Shown: piece by piece, positions 7,469 through 16,460 of the stretch
Numbering within the stretch: the first letter of the stretch is position 1
How the letters are laid out: each line of letters opens with the position of its first letter
Assembly: GCA_021775595.1 (NCBI GenBank)
Contig: JAJFHN010000039.1
Location: 1 to 62,951, forward strand
DNA from: Hyphomicrobiales bacterium
GTDB taxonomy: Bacteria > Pseudomonadota > Alphaproteobacteria > Rhizobiales > Methyloligellaceae
Direction: 5' to 3'
Length of the DNA: 62,951 nucleotides
Notes under the pieces: generated by a model
Told to the model about the DNA's origin: nothing
The model's database searches: none
The model's input: only the letters and a program-made list of their open reading frames with translations
Made by a program: the position numbers and the translations under genes

Positions 7469-7750
7469 ATGAAACTGCCTATAAATTACAATAAAATAAA
7501 TCAACGAACTAGAGCTCAAGTAAGGGAACAGTATATAAAGCTACAAGAAAATAAATGTTATTGGTGCAAAGAAAATATTCATGGCTTACCCGCAACAGAA
7601 ATAATGGCTACTCCTATTAATTTAGATCTATTCCCTCCTAACTTTCTATATCATCCTATACATCTACAACATAATCATGATACAGGTATGACTGAAGGAG
7701 CTGTACATGCACGATGTAATGCAGTGCTATGGCAATACTATAAGAGGTAG
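7469..7750 (+). CDS. HNH / endonuclease VII-like nuclease
   Basis: Contains CYWCKENI, then HLQHNHDTGMTEGAVHARCN, the HNH/endo VII arrangement in which HNHDTG supplies the catalytic His and the Cys pair binds zinc. At 93 residues it is short and free-standing. It could be a homing-type endonuclease or a junction resolvase; the operon position favours a stable phage gene. Confidence 0.75.
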   Translation: MKLPINYNKINQRTRAQVREQYIKLQENKCYWCKENIHGLPATEIMATPINLDLFPPNFLYHPIHLQHNHDTGMTEGAVHARCNAVLWQYYKR

Positions 7751-7752
7751 AT

Positions 7753-7965
7753 ATGAAATATGTTATTCCGGAAGCTATGGGTAAAGCACAAAGAGTAATT
7801 CAAAGCTGTATAACAGAAGATCAATTACTAGTTGCTATAAAATTTAAACAATTACTAAGAAAAGAATTAACAGATCAAGAAAATTGTGCTCTGCATGGGT
7901 ATTTCCTGTGCAAGATACATTCTATGGGATACCCAGCTCATGTTTCTATTTTAAGAGAATTATAA
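7753..7965 (+). CDS. hypothetical protein (70 aa)
   Basis: A small helical protein (MKYVIPEAMGKAQRVIQSC). Starts 2 bases after the HNH gene, and the next gene starts one base after its stop. No family recognised. Confidence 0.6.
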   Translation: MKYVIPEAMGKAQRVIQSCITEDQLLVAIKFKQLLRKELTDQENCALHGYFLCKIHSMGYPAHVSILREL

Positions 7966-7966
7966 A

Positions 7967-8665
7967 ATGAAACGATTTTCAGAAGTAAGAGTCTTTAATC
8001 CAGAAGGAAAACTTAAAGAAACAATATCTGTAGATTCTCTTTGTAAAACTCTATGGGAAAAAGCTGCTATAGAGGACGGACATACAAGCATACCTACTAA
8101 TCATAAAGTAGGAACTAGAGCTACAGTATATAAGAAGAAAGTATTTCCTATGATTATCTGTGCGTATAAACCTTGCTCTAAAAGTATTCAAAAAATAAAT
8201 TCTAAACATTTCTTTTGTATAGATAGGGCTGATCCTCGTAATTCTTGTAAATTTAAAAATCGGAAAGCAGAAATTAAAGCAAATGCAGAGAGAAGAGATA
8301 AGCTCAGAAAAGCAGGAAAGATTATTAGAAATTGTCCTAAGTGTAAGAAAGACTTTCCAGAAACAATGTCTAAACAAAGATATTGTCGTAATCCCTGCAG
8401 ATCAATGACTACTCCTACCCCCAAAGTAATAGAAGATATAACCTGTAAAAGATGTAAGAAAGTATCTAGAGGAGTTCCTAGCAGAGCTACTATGTACTGC
8501 GGAAACCCTTGTACTTATGAGCTACATAGAAGAGATCTAGTAGCAGTTAAAGTAGATAAGATATGCGTACTATGTAAGAAAGTATATAAAGGACGTAAAA
8601 CTATTAACAGTATGTACTGTCACAACCCCTGTAATTGGAAATTAGCTAAAGGAGATTCCAGCTAA
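7967..8665 (+). CDS. multi-zinc-ribbon protein, paralogue of 3190-3618
   Basis: The N-terminal module (VRVFNPEGKLKETISVDSL, LWEKA) matches the 142-aa protein at 3190. Four Cys clusters follow; three share the pattern CxxCKK, then YCxNPC (NCPKCKK/YCRNPC, CKRCKK/YCGNPC, CVLCKK/YCHNPC) at near-regular spacing, so this looks like a zinc-ribbon repeat array. The protein is strongly basic and probably binds nucleic acid. Function unknown. Confidence 0.65.
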   Translation: MKRFSEVRVFNPEGKLKETISVDSLCKTLWEKAAIEDGHTSIPTNHKVGTRATVYKKKVFPMIICAYKPCSKSIQKINSKHFFCIDRADPRNSCKFKNRKAEIKANAERRDKLRKAGKIIRNCPKCKKDFPETMSKQRYCRNPCRSMTTPTPKVIEDITCKRCKKVSRGVPSRATMYCGNPCTYELHRRDLVAVKVDKICVLCKKVYKGRKTINSMYCHNPCNWKLAKGDSS

Positions 8666-8789
8666 GAATAGAGGTAACTGCACGGGCTGCTATTGCTACC
8701 GCCCAGGGCGTAGTGAACTTTTCTATTCTAGGGCAACCGCGGAAGAGTATATAAAAGTAATAAAAACACAACAATTATTAGAATCCTGA
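8646..8789 (+). pseudogene. gene remnant resembling the tail of 8797-9033
   Basis: An open frame without a start codon reads ...GNCTGCYCYRPGRSELFY and ends EEYIKVIKTQQLLES. The next gene ends LQYIKEMKVEHLLES, so the two tails look paralogous. It begins right after an in-frame TAG. The likely history is a truncated duplicate. AGAATAGA/TCTATTCT flanks part of it and may be chance. Confidence 0.35.
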
Positions 8790-8796
8790 GGTATAT

Positions 8797-9033
8797 ATGT
8801 CCGTAACAAAAGAAGAATATGATCTTTTGATTACTTTATTCGGAACAGACGTAAATACGAATACATGCGGAATAATTGGAAATACCGCCTATCAAATACG
8901 ATTTTCTAATATTCTACTTATAAAAGGATTACATACAGGAGGAATAACAAGAGTAGTAGTACCTATAAGTACAAGAAAAAAAGCACTACAATACATTAAA
9001 GAAATGAAAGTAGAGCACTTATTAGAATCTTAA
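8797..9033 (+). CDS. hypothetical protein (78 aa)
   Basis: Begins MSVTKEEYDLLITLFGTD; the C-terminus (ISTRKKALQYIKEMKVEHLLES) is echoed in the remnant just upstream and loosely in the protein at 13625 (YRLEHMLEK). TGAGG precedes the ATG. No known family. Confidence 0.55.
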   Translation: MSVTKEEYDLLITLFGTDVNTNTCGIIGNTAYQIRFSNILLIKGLHTGGITRVVVPISTRKKALQYIKEMKVEHLLES

Positions 9034-9053
9034 CTTAACCGATGGAGATCATA

Positions 9054-9599
9054 ATGACTAAGACACAGATTAAAAAGTTACTCGCACCCAATCTACTATT
9101 AATTAATACTGCCAATGGCGATATTGCAACCAATAAATGGCTAAGAGCTAAAGCTATTTATGAAACCTATAACATGATTAACTGGCCTAATACCCCATAT
9201 AAGTCTTTTAGAAGATTTGTTGAACTTGAATTAAAGCAAATACATTGGGCTAGTGCTTGGATTTGGAAAGCAGATTACGCACGGTTACTTAAATATAAAT
9301 ATTCATGGAAAGAGATTGAAACAATATCAAAACAAGTAAGTTATAGGCGAGCTGTTATGCAGTTAAAACTACTGAAAATACGTGTTTCAGTTAAAACCTT
9401 TATAGCTAGGGCAGTTAAATTAACTAACCTAAGCACTCCGCATACTACATTATCTGACCCAAACAGAATTTCATTAATATTGTCAGATGCCCATTTAGCA
9501 AAACTAGAATCACTATTAATCCCCCATGGATTTATTAGAACAGCCCGTTTACGAATGAATTTTAGTTCAGCAATGGGAAAGTATTTAGATACAGTTTAA
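9054..9599 (+). CDS. hypothetical protein upstream of RNA polymerase (181 aa)
   Basis: I use ATG 9054; an earlier ATG lies inside the GATGGAGATC ribosome site. The protein is basic and helical (ELEIKQIHW-like stretches, KYKYSWKEIETIS), with an N-terminal KTQIKKLLAPNL. It sits 56 bases before the RNA polymerase gene. In N4 the middle RNA polymerase works with small partners (gp1, gp2), so an accessory role is possible but unproven. Confidence 0.6.
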   Translation: MTKTQIKKLLAPNLLLINTANGDIATNKWLRAKAIYETYNMINWPNTPYKSFRRFVELELKQIHWASAWIWKADYARLLKYKYSWKEIETISKQVSYRRAVMQLKLLKIRVSVKTFIARAVKLTNLSTPHTTLSDPNRISLILSDAHLAKLESLLIPHGFIRTARLRMNFSSAMGKYLDTV

Positions 9600-9655
9600 A
9601 CACCTTTCCGGTAGTAAATAATACTTTATAAATTCTTACATAGAATGGAGATCCT

Positions 9656-10669
9656 ATGACTGAATCTGCTGCTATAGATCAATTTAACATTGAAACTTCT
9701 TGGTCTACCCGCATTACAGATAGTATTATTCTTGAATCTATTAAAGGAGATATACCATTGCCTATGGAGATGAATATTCTCCAAGGTATCAATGATCTAA
9801 ATAGGGGGAAAGTATCTAATAAAGATATCTTTGTTAAGTTCTTCTCTATCATTCTTAGAGATAAAGTAAGTAAACCTATCCAGGCTGTGTCTACCCAATT
9901 GGGGCATATTGCAGGTATTTCAGATCCTGCAAGAGCCTTTGAGTGGGGTATTCTTTTAATTAAAACTTGTAAAGAAGCCGGCTTATATACTTTAGAGCAT
10001 ATTGAAAATGAATGGTATGTATGCCCTAATTTTACTCTAGATAAAGAAACTAAACAAAAATTGGCTAAGTTACAGTATTTACCTCCCATGAAGACAGTAC
10101 CTATCAAATGGACTAATAATCATGATGGAGGATGGATGTGGGAGAATAAGCATCTAGTCTTAGGTAAACGATTCAATCAACATGATAAACCTTTATCTTA
10201 TGATGTTATTAATAAGCTACAAACAATACCTTGGGAGATCGATACAGATACTTTTCTACTGGAAAAAGATACAAACAGTAAACTAAGTAAGAAGAAATTC
10301 TTAAGAGTTATGAATGAGCATCTAGGTCAACCATTTCATTTTGTATGGAGATATGATTCTAGAGGAAGAAGTTATTCTTCCGGATATCATTTAAATCTAC
10401 AAAGCAATGAATACGGTAAAGCTTTACTTTCATTACATAAGAAAGAAATGATTACCAATGAAGGTAATATGTTGATTGCTATAGCTAACCATGCCGGAAA
10501 AGATAAACTTACCTGGTTAGAACGTATTGAATGGGCAGGTTTACAAAATCCAGATAACATTGAATGGGAACAGCCTATCTTAGGTAGAAAGGCCATGAGA
10601 GCATTTGAAGATATGGAAAAGGGTAAACCTTCTGGTTATGTAATGAGCCTAGATGCTACCAGTTCGGGT
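9656..10669 (+). CDS. middle RNA polymerase (T7 family), exon 1
   Basis: Residues 1-338 of a single-subunit, T7-like RNA polymerase that by N4 analogy transcribes middle genes. It contains the N-terminal region, WRYDSRGRSY (the DxxGR motif), and the end of motif A, SLDATSSG, with catalytic Asp333. The frame runs on into TATATGTTAG and then a stop, which is intron. Splicing from T... GGT at 10669 to TTA at 11697 restores SGLQIMAAVSGC. AGAATGGAGATC precedes the ATG. The three exons sum to exactly 582 codons. In N4 the enzyme is two chains (gp15, gp16); here one chain carries all motifs. Confidence 0.9.
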
Positions 10670-11696
10670 TATATGTTAGCCCCTTTAGCAGCGTAAGTTG
10701 CTTTAGCAAATTCCGTGAATTCATGGGAAGCCTAAACAAATAATGTTGTAGGTAATCATGAGCCAAGCTTATACCGGAAGGTATTTGAAGGTGCAACGAC
10801 TAGGATATACAGTCTAGAACAGACTATGAAATCCATAGGGATCAAGTGATCTCGAAGTGCGGAATACCCTACATGGGTAATGATATAGTCTAGTCTGCAT
10901 AGAAATATGCAGTTGTAAGTGTAGGTCACTTGCAGTATAATGTGTACTCCAGTAGCAGTTAACTTTATCGGAGTATGTTATGAACCATTATCTGTATTTA
11001 TTAGAATTTGGTGGAGGTATGAAATATGTGGGAGCTCGCTCTACACATCTTATACCTTCATTAGATGCCAGCTATCTAGGATCAGGCAAAGCTTTGCCAC
11101 CTAGAACTAGATCTAGTTGCATTAAAATTATCCTAGGTGTTTACCCATCTAGACAACTATTAATGCAAGCAGAAATAGAGTTTATAGTATTGAATGATTG
11201 TGTGAAGTCTAAGTTCTATTATAATTTAAGAAAACAGACCTTTGATAAACACGGTATGGCAGATACCTCAGGTCCTGCCCTACAAGGAAGAACCAAAGAA
11301 ACCCATAAGTATATAAGGGAAGCAAATAAAAAACGTATACAGTATACAGGTCAGGACCGTACTCCTGCGCAAAAAGTAAGTGATGCTAAATTGCGTGGGG
11401 TGTCAACAGGACCTAATCTAGCTAAAGGAAGACCCGGTGTTACAAACAGTGGGTTTACCCCATGGTATTACGTTGACCCTACAGGGAATTACTTTGAAAT
11501 GCTGCATATAACTCGTCAAGAGTTTGCACCTACTATTGGGGCAACCCCTAGGCAAGTGGGGCATAGATTCCATCATACAAATATACATAAACAGGCAGGC
11601 AGGGCAGCTACAAAAGTGTTGAGAGGATACACTTTCGGTTGCTTACCTAGACCTATTCAAACAGACGCAGTTTAACGAGCTACGTTGAATATAACG
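10670..11696 (+). ncRNA. group I intron 1 in RNA polymerase gene
   Basis: A self-splicing intron of 1027 nt. The core matches group IA2 introns such as T4 td: GAATTCATGGGAAGCCTAAA, then AATCATGAGCCAAGC (P4/P5), GGTGCAACGACTA (P3/P7 strand) and TGATATAGTCTA (P7 strand). The 5' exon ends in T and the intron ends in G, the usual rule, and these borders keep the protein frame. A GIY-YIG gene fills the 3' part. Confidence 0.88.
10980..11675 (+). CDS. GIY-YIG homing endonuclease in intron 1
   Basis: 231 residues. The N-terminus LYLLEFGGGMKYVGARST is the GIY-YIG signature in the form YLL...YVG with the following Arg. Later blocks (GRTKETHKYIREANKK) look like a NUMOD-type DNA-binding region. It would cut an intronless RNA polymerase allele and spread the intron. 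CGGAG precedes the ATG; the ORF ends 21 bases before the 3' splice site. Confidence 0.85.
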   Translation: MNHYLYLLEFGGGMKYVGARSTHLIPSLDASYLGSGKALPPRTRSSCIKIILGVYPSRQLLMQAEIEFIVLNDCVKSKFYYNLRKQTFDKHGMADTSGPALQGRTKETHKYIREANKKRIQYTGQDRTPAQKVSDAKLRGVSTGPNLAKGRPGVTNSGFTPWYYVDPTGNYFEMLHITRQEFAPTIGATPRQVGHRFHHTNIHKQAGRAATKVLRGYTFGCLPRPIQTDAV

Positions 11697-12159
11697 TTAC
11701 AAATCATGGCTGCAGTATCTGGATGCAAGAAGACAGCTGAATTGGTTAATTGTATCAATCCAAATGTTAGACATGATGTCTATACAGAAGTAGCTGATAT
11801 GATGAACGATAAGCTAGTTACTCCAGTTCCTCGTAAGATATCCAAGCAATGTTTAATGACCCATATGTATAATTCTAAAGCTACTCCTAAGAATTTATTG
11901 TCTGAAGGAGAACTAGTTACATTTTATGATGTAATAAAAGGTTTAATGCCTGGTGCAGAAAATGTTATGGATACCATTAATAAATGCTGGAATCCCGCAG
12001 CAGATCATCATAGTTGGACAATGGCAGATGGACACCATGTCTATGTACCTGTAGTAGAACCTGTCAATGCAGAGTATAGGGATCTTGAGCTAGGAGAAAT
12101 ACCTCTTCGATATTATCAACAAATGGCATCAGATAACTTTAGATCTTTATGTCCTAATT
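11697..12159 (+). CDS. middle RNA polymerase, exon 2
   Basis: Encodes residues 339-492 plus the first base of codon 493. Begins LQIMAAVSGC, completing motif A. Motif B is RKISKQCLMTHMYNS: Arg384, Lys388 and Tyr396 keep the exact R-x3-K-x7-Y spacing of T7 RNA polymerase, though the usual Gly after Tyr is Asn. The exon ends ...FRSLCPN then T; splicing gives CPNFIHSIDG, the PNF(V/I)HS block known from mitochondrial and T7-type enzymes. Confidence 0.9.
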
Positions 12160-13147
12160 AATATTGGGACGGTATTTGGTAACAAATACTATAAATACGG
12201 TGAACTGACTGGGAGGCTAAGGGAGCAATCCTATGCTAATCAGCAGCCAAGCTTGGCTGGTAACAGCCTTGAAGGTTCAGAGACTAGGACGAGAAACCCG
12301 CCTGGGTTAATAATGTCCATAGGATACTCAAGTGAGATCCGAAGCGCCGTACTCCTGTAATATACAGGATGAAGATATAGTCCGATACTCTTATGAAAAT
12401 AGGAGACTAGACATGACCACTCTATAGATGTATAATACATCTATGGAATGTATAAAACCTTGTTATATTTATTGGTATCATTTAGATACACACAGCCATG
12501 TTCTTAAAGATGGTTATATAGGAATAACGTCCAACCTAGAACAAAGACATTATATACATTCAAATGGTAAATCAAATAGACATCTGAAAAATGCTTTTGT
12601 TAAATACGATGATCAGATTCAAAAAACTATACTTGTTATAGGGTCTATTAATTATTGTTTGTATATAGAAAAACTATTACGCCCATTAGATCGTATTGGG
12701 TGGAATATCGTGGCTGGAGGAGGTAAACCTCCAATAAATACAGGCCATTCTAATGAAACTAAACAAAAGATTGGTATGAGTAATAAAGGTAAAAATACAG
12801 GTCGACCGTCTAAGTTAAAAGGCAAATCTAGACATTCTGAAGCAACACGAAAATTGATAGGATCTTACCATAAAGGTAAAACTATATCTGTTAATCATCG
12901 TAAAGCTATTTCAGATAAAATGTCTGGAGGTAATAGCCCAAAAGCTAAGACGATACAAATGCAGCATGTAGATGCTATGGAAACTATCCTAACATTCACT
13001 TCTTTAAAAGAAGCAAGTGAAAGAACGGATACAGGGTATTCTGCATTAAGGTCTTTATGGAGATCTAAATCCAAAGGGTTTAACCGTAAAGGCTGGCGTA
13101 TTGTATATGTGTAGGTCAAAGGTAACGCTTTGATTAACTAATGAATG
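12160..13147 (+). ncRNA. group I intron 2 in RNA polymerase gene
   Basis: 988 nt. The core reads AATCAGCAGCCAAGCTTGGC, GAAGGTTCAGAGACTAGG and GAAGATATAGTCCGATAC, the classic P4-P7 strands of group IA introns. The 5' exon ends in T (12159) and the intron ends in G (13147). The joined codon TTC (Phe493) restores the conserved PNFIHS motif. It carries its own GIY-YIG gene in the 3' half. Confidence 0.88.
12428..13114 (+). CDS. GIY-YIG homing endonuclease with NUMOD3 motifs, intron 2
   Basis: 228 residues. The GIY-YIG domain is near the N-terminus (YIYWYHLDTHSH, DGYIGITSNLEQR with the catalytic Arg). Two NUMOD3-like segments follow (GHSNETKQKIG..NKG, RHSEATRKLIG..HKGK), then a NUMOD1/HTH-like C-terminus (TFTSLKEASERTDTGYSALR). 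This is the I-TevI-type modular layout. It is not a close copy of the intron 1 enzyme, so the two introns arrived separately. Confidence 0.88.
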   Translation: MYNTSMECIKPCYIYWYHLDTHSHVLKDGYIGITSNLEQRHYIHSNGKSNRHLKNAFVKYDDQIQKTILVIGSINYCLYIEKLLRPLDRIGWNIVAGGGKPPINTGHSNETKQKIGMSNKGKNTGRPSKLKGKSRHSEATRKLIGSYHKGKTISVNHRKAISDKMSGGNSPKAKTIQMQHVDAMETILTFTSLKEASERTDTGYSALRSLWRSKSKGFNRKGWRIVYV

Positions 13148-13416
13148 TCATTCATTCTATTGATGGTTGGATAGCTAGAGAAATGATCAGACGATGTGAT
13201 TTTCAGTTAAGTCATATTCATGATTGCTTTGTATTCAGCCCAGATCATCTACAAGAAGTAGTTGCTACTTATAAAGAGATCATGGCAGAGCTTGCTGCAG
13301 GTAATATCTTTAGGGATATCCTAAGGCAGATTACTGGGAATACTTCTTTAGAAGTAACTAAGTATAGTAATGATCTAGATAAAGATATCTTGAATAGTAG
13401 TTATATGCTTTCCTAG
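13148..13416 (+). CDS. middle RNA polymerase, exon 3
   Basis: Residues 493-581 of the polymerase. Contains IHSIDGWIAREMIRRC and motif C, SHIHDCFVFSP, with catalytic Asp518. The first two bases complete the Phe codon begun in exon 2. With Asp333 and Lys388 the catalytic set is complete, so the spliced enzyme should be active. A rho-independent terminator follows at 13523. Confidence 0.9.
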
Positions 13417-13420
13417 TATA

Positions 13421-13514
13421 GAGAGGGTGCTATGTATAATTGGCCTACGTAGACAGAATCATAGTTTACTTCCATCAGCTTCAATCTGCAGCGTTGCTAG
13501 TGGTCGGCCCTCTC
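13421..13514 (+). other. inverted repeat downstream of RNA polymerase
   Basis: GAGAGGG (13421-13427) pairs with CCCTCTC (13508-13514), enclosing 80 bases without a credible gene. It sits between the RNA polymerase stop and the terminator, so it may be a 3' end structure or a small RNA released from the transcript. Confidence 0.35.
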
Positions 13515-13522
13515 TTAACTTT

Positions 13523-13553
13523 AGACTCCCTTCGGGGAGTCTATTTTTTTTTA
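13523..13553 (+). terminator. rho-independent terminator
   Basis: AGACTCCC-TTCG-GGGAGTCT followed by ATTTTTTTTT. An 8 bp GC-rich stem with a UUCG-type tetraloop and a long T tract. Ends the RNA polymerase transcript. Confidence 0.93.
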
Positions 13554-13624
13554 CCTAAAGACCCCATACTTAAGATTACGGTGTTGAGAATACTGAACGT
13601 AGCTACTTATTAGAGGATAGTTTA

Positions 13625-13816
13625 ATGTCAGTTTTTGTAGTAAATTTTTGTGAACTGAAGGCTTGCTTGCATTGGCGAATTAATAACAGATGTGTATTAA
13701 ATAGTATGCTTATTGCTCCCGCTATTAAATATACACTTAATTTGCATAACAGTACCGTCTGTGAAGTACGTAAACAAGTTAATCAATATAGACTAGAACA
13801 TATGCTGGAGAAATAA
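13625..13816 (+). CDS. hypothetical protein (63 aa)
   Basis: First gene after the terminator (MSVFVVNFCELKACLHWRIN). AGAGGATAG precedes the ATG. The C-terminus QYRLEHMLEK recalls the end of the 8797 protein. No family recognised. A promoter is expected in 13554-13620, but I see no clear consensus. Confidence 0.55.
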   Translation: MSVFVVNFCELKACLHWRINNRCVLNSMLIAPAIKYTLNLHNSTVCEVRKQVNQYRLEHMLEK

Positions 13817-13818
13817 AT

Positions 13819-14433
13819 ATGAGATTAGGATCCTGGGATCTTATAAAAATAAAAAAAAAAATACTAGAAGATATGTACGGTGCAGCAGAAGCAGATTTTG
13901 AGGAACGTAAAACGGAAATTGCTAAACAAAACAGAGAGTACTATTTAGCTCCTCTAATGCCTATATTAGATCAATTACCTGAAGATATGATTACCCGAGA
14001 TTATTTATACAAATTAATTATTAAATATTCTCCTGATCCTAAAAATACTTTTATAACAAAAATAGAACAAACATGGGTATATAAATCAGATACTTTACAA
14101 ATAAATCCACATAGCCCTACGCAGCAATACGAACAAGCAGAAAGTAAATTAGATTCCCGGTTGTATGGAATTACTAAAACACTTTGCAATGAAATGCTGG
14201 AATTATTAGAAGAAAAGAAAAAATTAACAGAATATCTTAACGAAACTATAAATAAATATTCTGGAACTTTACAGCTTAGGAAAGTATGGCCTGAATATTT
14301 ACATAAATATTTACCGGCTGAACCTCCTAAAGTTTCTCGTAAAAAGAAAGTACCTAAATCAATTAAAGCTGATCCAGCTATTCCTGATTTCATTCCTACC
14401 CGATTAACAACTAATTTACTTGAAGGAAAATAA
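13819..14433 (+). CDS. hypothetical protein (204 aa)
   Basis: Helical, charged protein with a basic C-terminus (SRKKKVPKSIKADP). The segment LQLRKVWPEYLHKYLP is reminiscent of phage proteins of the Nmad5 type, a nucleotide-modification-associated family, but the match is weak. It lies directly before the AAA ATPase, in the place of an uncharacterised N4 gene. Confidence 0.6.
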   Translation: MRLGSWDLIKIKKKILEDMYGAAEADFEERKTEIAKQNREYYLAPLMPILDQLPEDMITRDYLYKLIIKYSPDPKNTFITKIEQTWVYKSDTLQINPHSPTQQYEQAESKLDSRLYGITKTLCNEMLELLEEKKKLTEYLNETINKYSGTLQLRKVWPEYLHKYLPAEPPKVSRKKKVPKSIKADPAIPDFIPTRLTTNLLEGK

Positions 14434-14435
14434 AC

Positions 14436-15485
14436 ATGTTTGAAGTAAATACAGTAGAGCTAAAAGAATGTCTAAAACGAGATCTAATGACAGGGCTTAC
14501 TCCTATGGTAGCTTCTAGTCCAGGTATCGGTAAATCAGATATTATTCGTAGTGTAGCAGAGGCAGGAAAACTTAAAGTTATTGATATACGGGTATCTCAG
14601 TGTGAACCTGTAGATATGCAAGGATTCCCTGGAGTAACATCCGATGAAAGAATGACTTTTCATATTCCTGAATATTTTCCAATTGTAGGAGATGCACTGC
14701 CATCTACTAATAATCCGAATAATCCTGAAGAAAAATATAAAGGATGGGTAATCTTTCTAGATGAATTTAATTCAGGAAGTAAACAGACAGAAGCAGCCTG
14801 CTATAAATTAATTTTAGATAGGGCAGTATATAAATATAAATTACATCCTATGTGTTTTATTATTGCTGCAGGAAATCTGTCTACCGATAGGGCTATTGTA
14901 AATACTCAGAGTACAGCTACTACTTCCAGGATGACCCATTATCGGGTACGAATTGATCATGAGGTATGGATTGAATGGGCAAATTCTCATGATATTGATC
15001 ATCGCATTGTTTCGTTTATTAAATTCAAACCAAGTATTTTACATAAATTTGACCCAGCAACCAATGAGTTAACCTTTCCTTGTCCACGTACATGGGAATT
15101 TGCCTCTAAATCAATTAGAGGTAGCGATACTATAGATAAAATTAATAAAGTACGTCTAGCAGGTACTGTAGGGCATGGAGCTGCAATGGAATTTGCTACC
15201 TACTGCCAGATTTACCAGAATCTACCTACAATTGATCAAATAGTAGCAAACCCTACATCAGGGTGGACAGTACCTAAAGAACCTAGTGAGCTATACGCAA
15301 TTACTACTATGATATCTCATAATACAACAGTAGATAATATAGCTGGTATGTTAAGAGCTATTGAGAGATTGCCTATGGATTTTCAGGTAATTACATTTAA
15401 AGAAATATACAAAAGAATCCCTGAACCTAAAAGCAATACAACTATTAAAGAATGGATTGTAAAAAATAGTTCAGTAATGTTTTAA
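14436..15485 (+). CDS. AAA+ ATPase (N4 gp24-like)
   Basis: 349 residues. Walker A ASSPGIGKSD lies near residues 27-36, Walker B GWVIFLDEFNSG near 105-115, and a sensor-like AAGNLSTDRA follows. This is a MoxR-type AAA+ ATPase; in N4-like phages it is paired with the VWA protein, which here is at 17394. Such MoxR-VWA pairs usually act as chaperone-like remodelling machines. The substrate in this phage is unknown. Confidence 0.85.
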   Translation: MFEVNTVELKECLKRDLMTGLTPMVASSPGIGKSDIIRSVAEAGKLKVIDIRVSQCEPVDMQGFPGVTSDERMTFHIPEYFPIVGDALPSTNNPNNPEEKYKGWVIFLDEFNSGSKQTEAACYKLILDRAVYKYKLHPMCFIIAAGNLSTDRAIVNTQSTATTSRMTHYRVRIDHEVWIEWANSHDIDHRIVSFIKFKPSILHKFDPATNELTFPCPRTWEFASKSIRGSDTIDKINKVRLAGTVGHGAAMEFATYCQIYQNLPTIDQIVANPTSGWTVPKEPSELYAITTMISHNTTVDNIAGMLRAIERLPMDFQVITFKEIYKRIPEPKSNTTIKEWIVKNSSVMF

Positions 15486-15566
15486 GAAATAGGCAACTAC
15501 TCGTACCGACCTTGGCAAAGGGAGCGCACCAACCACAGCCTAATTATTTATTAAATGGAGATCAAT

Positions 15567-16460
15567 ATGCCAGTAAAACCTATGCGAGCTTGTTCAGCTA
15601 CTGATGAGCAAATAGAAGCATTGATTAAAAAGTTTGGATATATGATTGCCTCCCCTAAATTAGATGGGATCAGATGCTCTATACAAAATGAAATTGCTCT
15701 AACTAAATCATTGAAGAAAATACCTAATAATTATATTAGATCTAAGTTACAAGATGCATGGCTTCATGGTTGCGATGGGGAGTTGATCGTGGGTCCTCCC
15801 AATGTATATAACACCTATTCCACTACATACAGCGGAGTCATGAGCATCAAAAAAGAACCTGATTTTAAATTCTATATCTTTGATCATTGTATAAGTGATA
15901 GCCCCTATCGTATGCGTAGACCTGTACTGAAATGGTCTAATCCTTACGTGATTATTCATGAACACCTGGTTATCACAAATCTGGCAGATATGCTTTCCTA
16001 CGAAGAATCCTGCTTGAATCAAGGGTATGAAGGTCTAGTGCTACGTGATCCCTTAGGTAAATACAAGCATGGTAAATGCACAGTAAAAGAAGGCGGAAGT
16101 GTTAAAGTAAAACGATTTACAGATGCAGAAGTTAAGATTACTGGAATGATAGAGCAGATGCATAATGCCAATGAGGCTACTACAAATGAATTAGGACATA
16201 CCCAAAGATCTAATCATAAAAAAAATCTAGTACCTATGGGTACTATGGGTACTCTCATTGGAGTGGACGTAGTTACAGGAGTCGAAGTAAAAATGGGTAC
16301 TGGATTCTCTAAAGCATTACGCCAAGAAATGTGGGATAACCGCAATAATTCAAATACTGTATACGGTACTTTAGCTAAGTATAAATCATTTAAAATCGGT
16401 GTTAAAGATAAGCCTAGACATTCAGTTTATTTAGGTCCTAGAAGCCTTTTGGATATATAA
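15567..16460 (+). CDS. ATP-dependent DNA ligase
   Basis: 297 residues from ATG 15567; an ATG 12 bases earlier lies in the ATGGAGATC ribosome site. Motif I is SPKLDGIRCS with Lys as the AMP acceptor, followed by DGELIVG (motif III), EGLVLRDP (motif IV) and VKVKRF (motif V). The C-terminus has the OB-like region. It seals nicks during replication and after recombination. The last residues (YLGPRSLLDI) are repeated in the non-coding DNA near 16960. Confidence 0.9.
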   Translation: MPVKPMRACSATDEQIEALIKKFGYMIASPKLDGIRCSIQNEIALTKSLKKIPNNYIRSKLQDAWLHGCDGELIVGPPNVYNTYSTTYSGVMSIKKEPDFKFYIFDHCISDSPYRMRRPVLKWSNPYVIIHEHLVITNLADMLSYEESCLNQGYEGLVLRDPLGKYKHGKCTVKEGGSVKVKRFTDAEVKITGMIEQMHNANEATTNELGHTQRSNHKKNLVPMGTMGTLIGVDVVTGVEVKMGTGFSKALRQEMWDNRNNSNTVYGTLAKYKSFKIGVKDKPRHSVYLGPRSLLDI

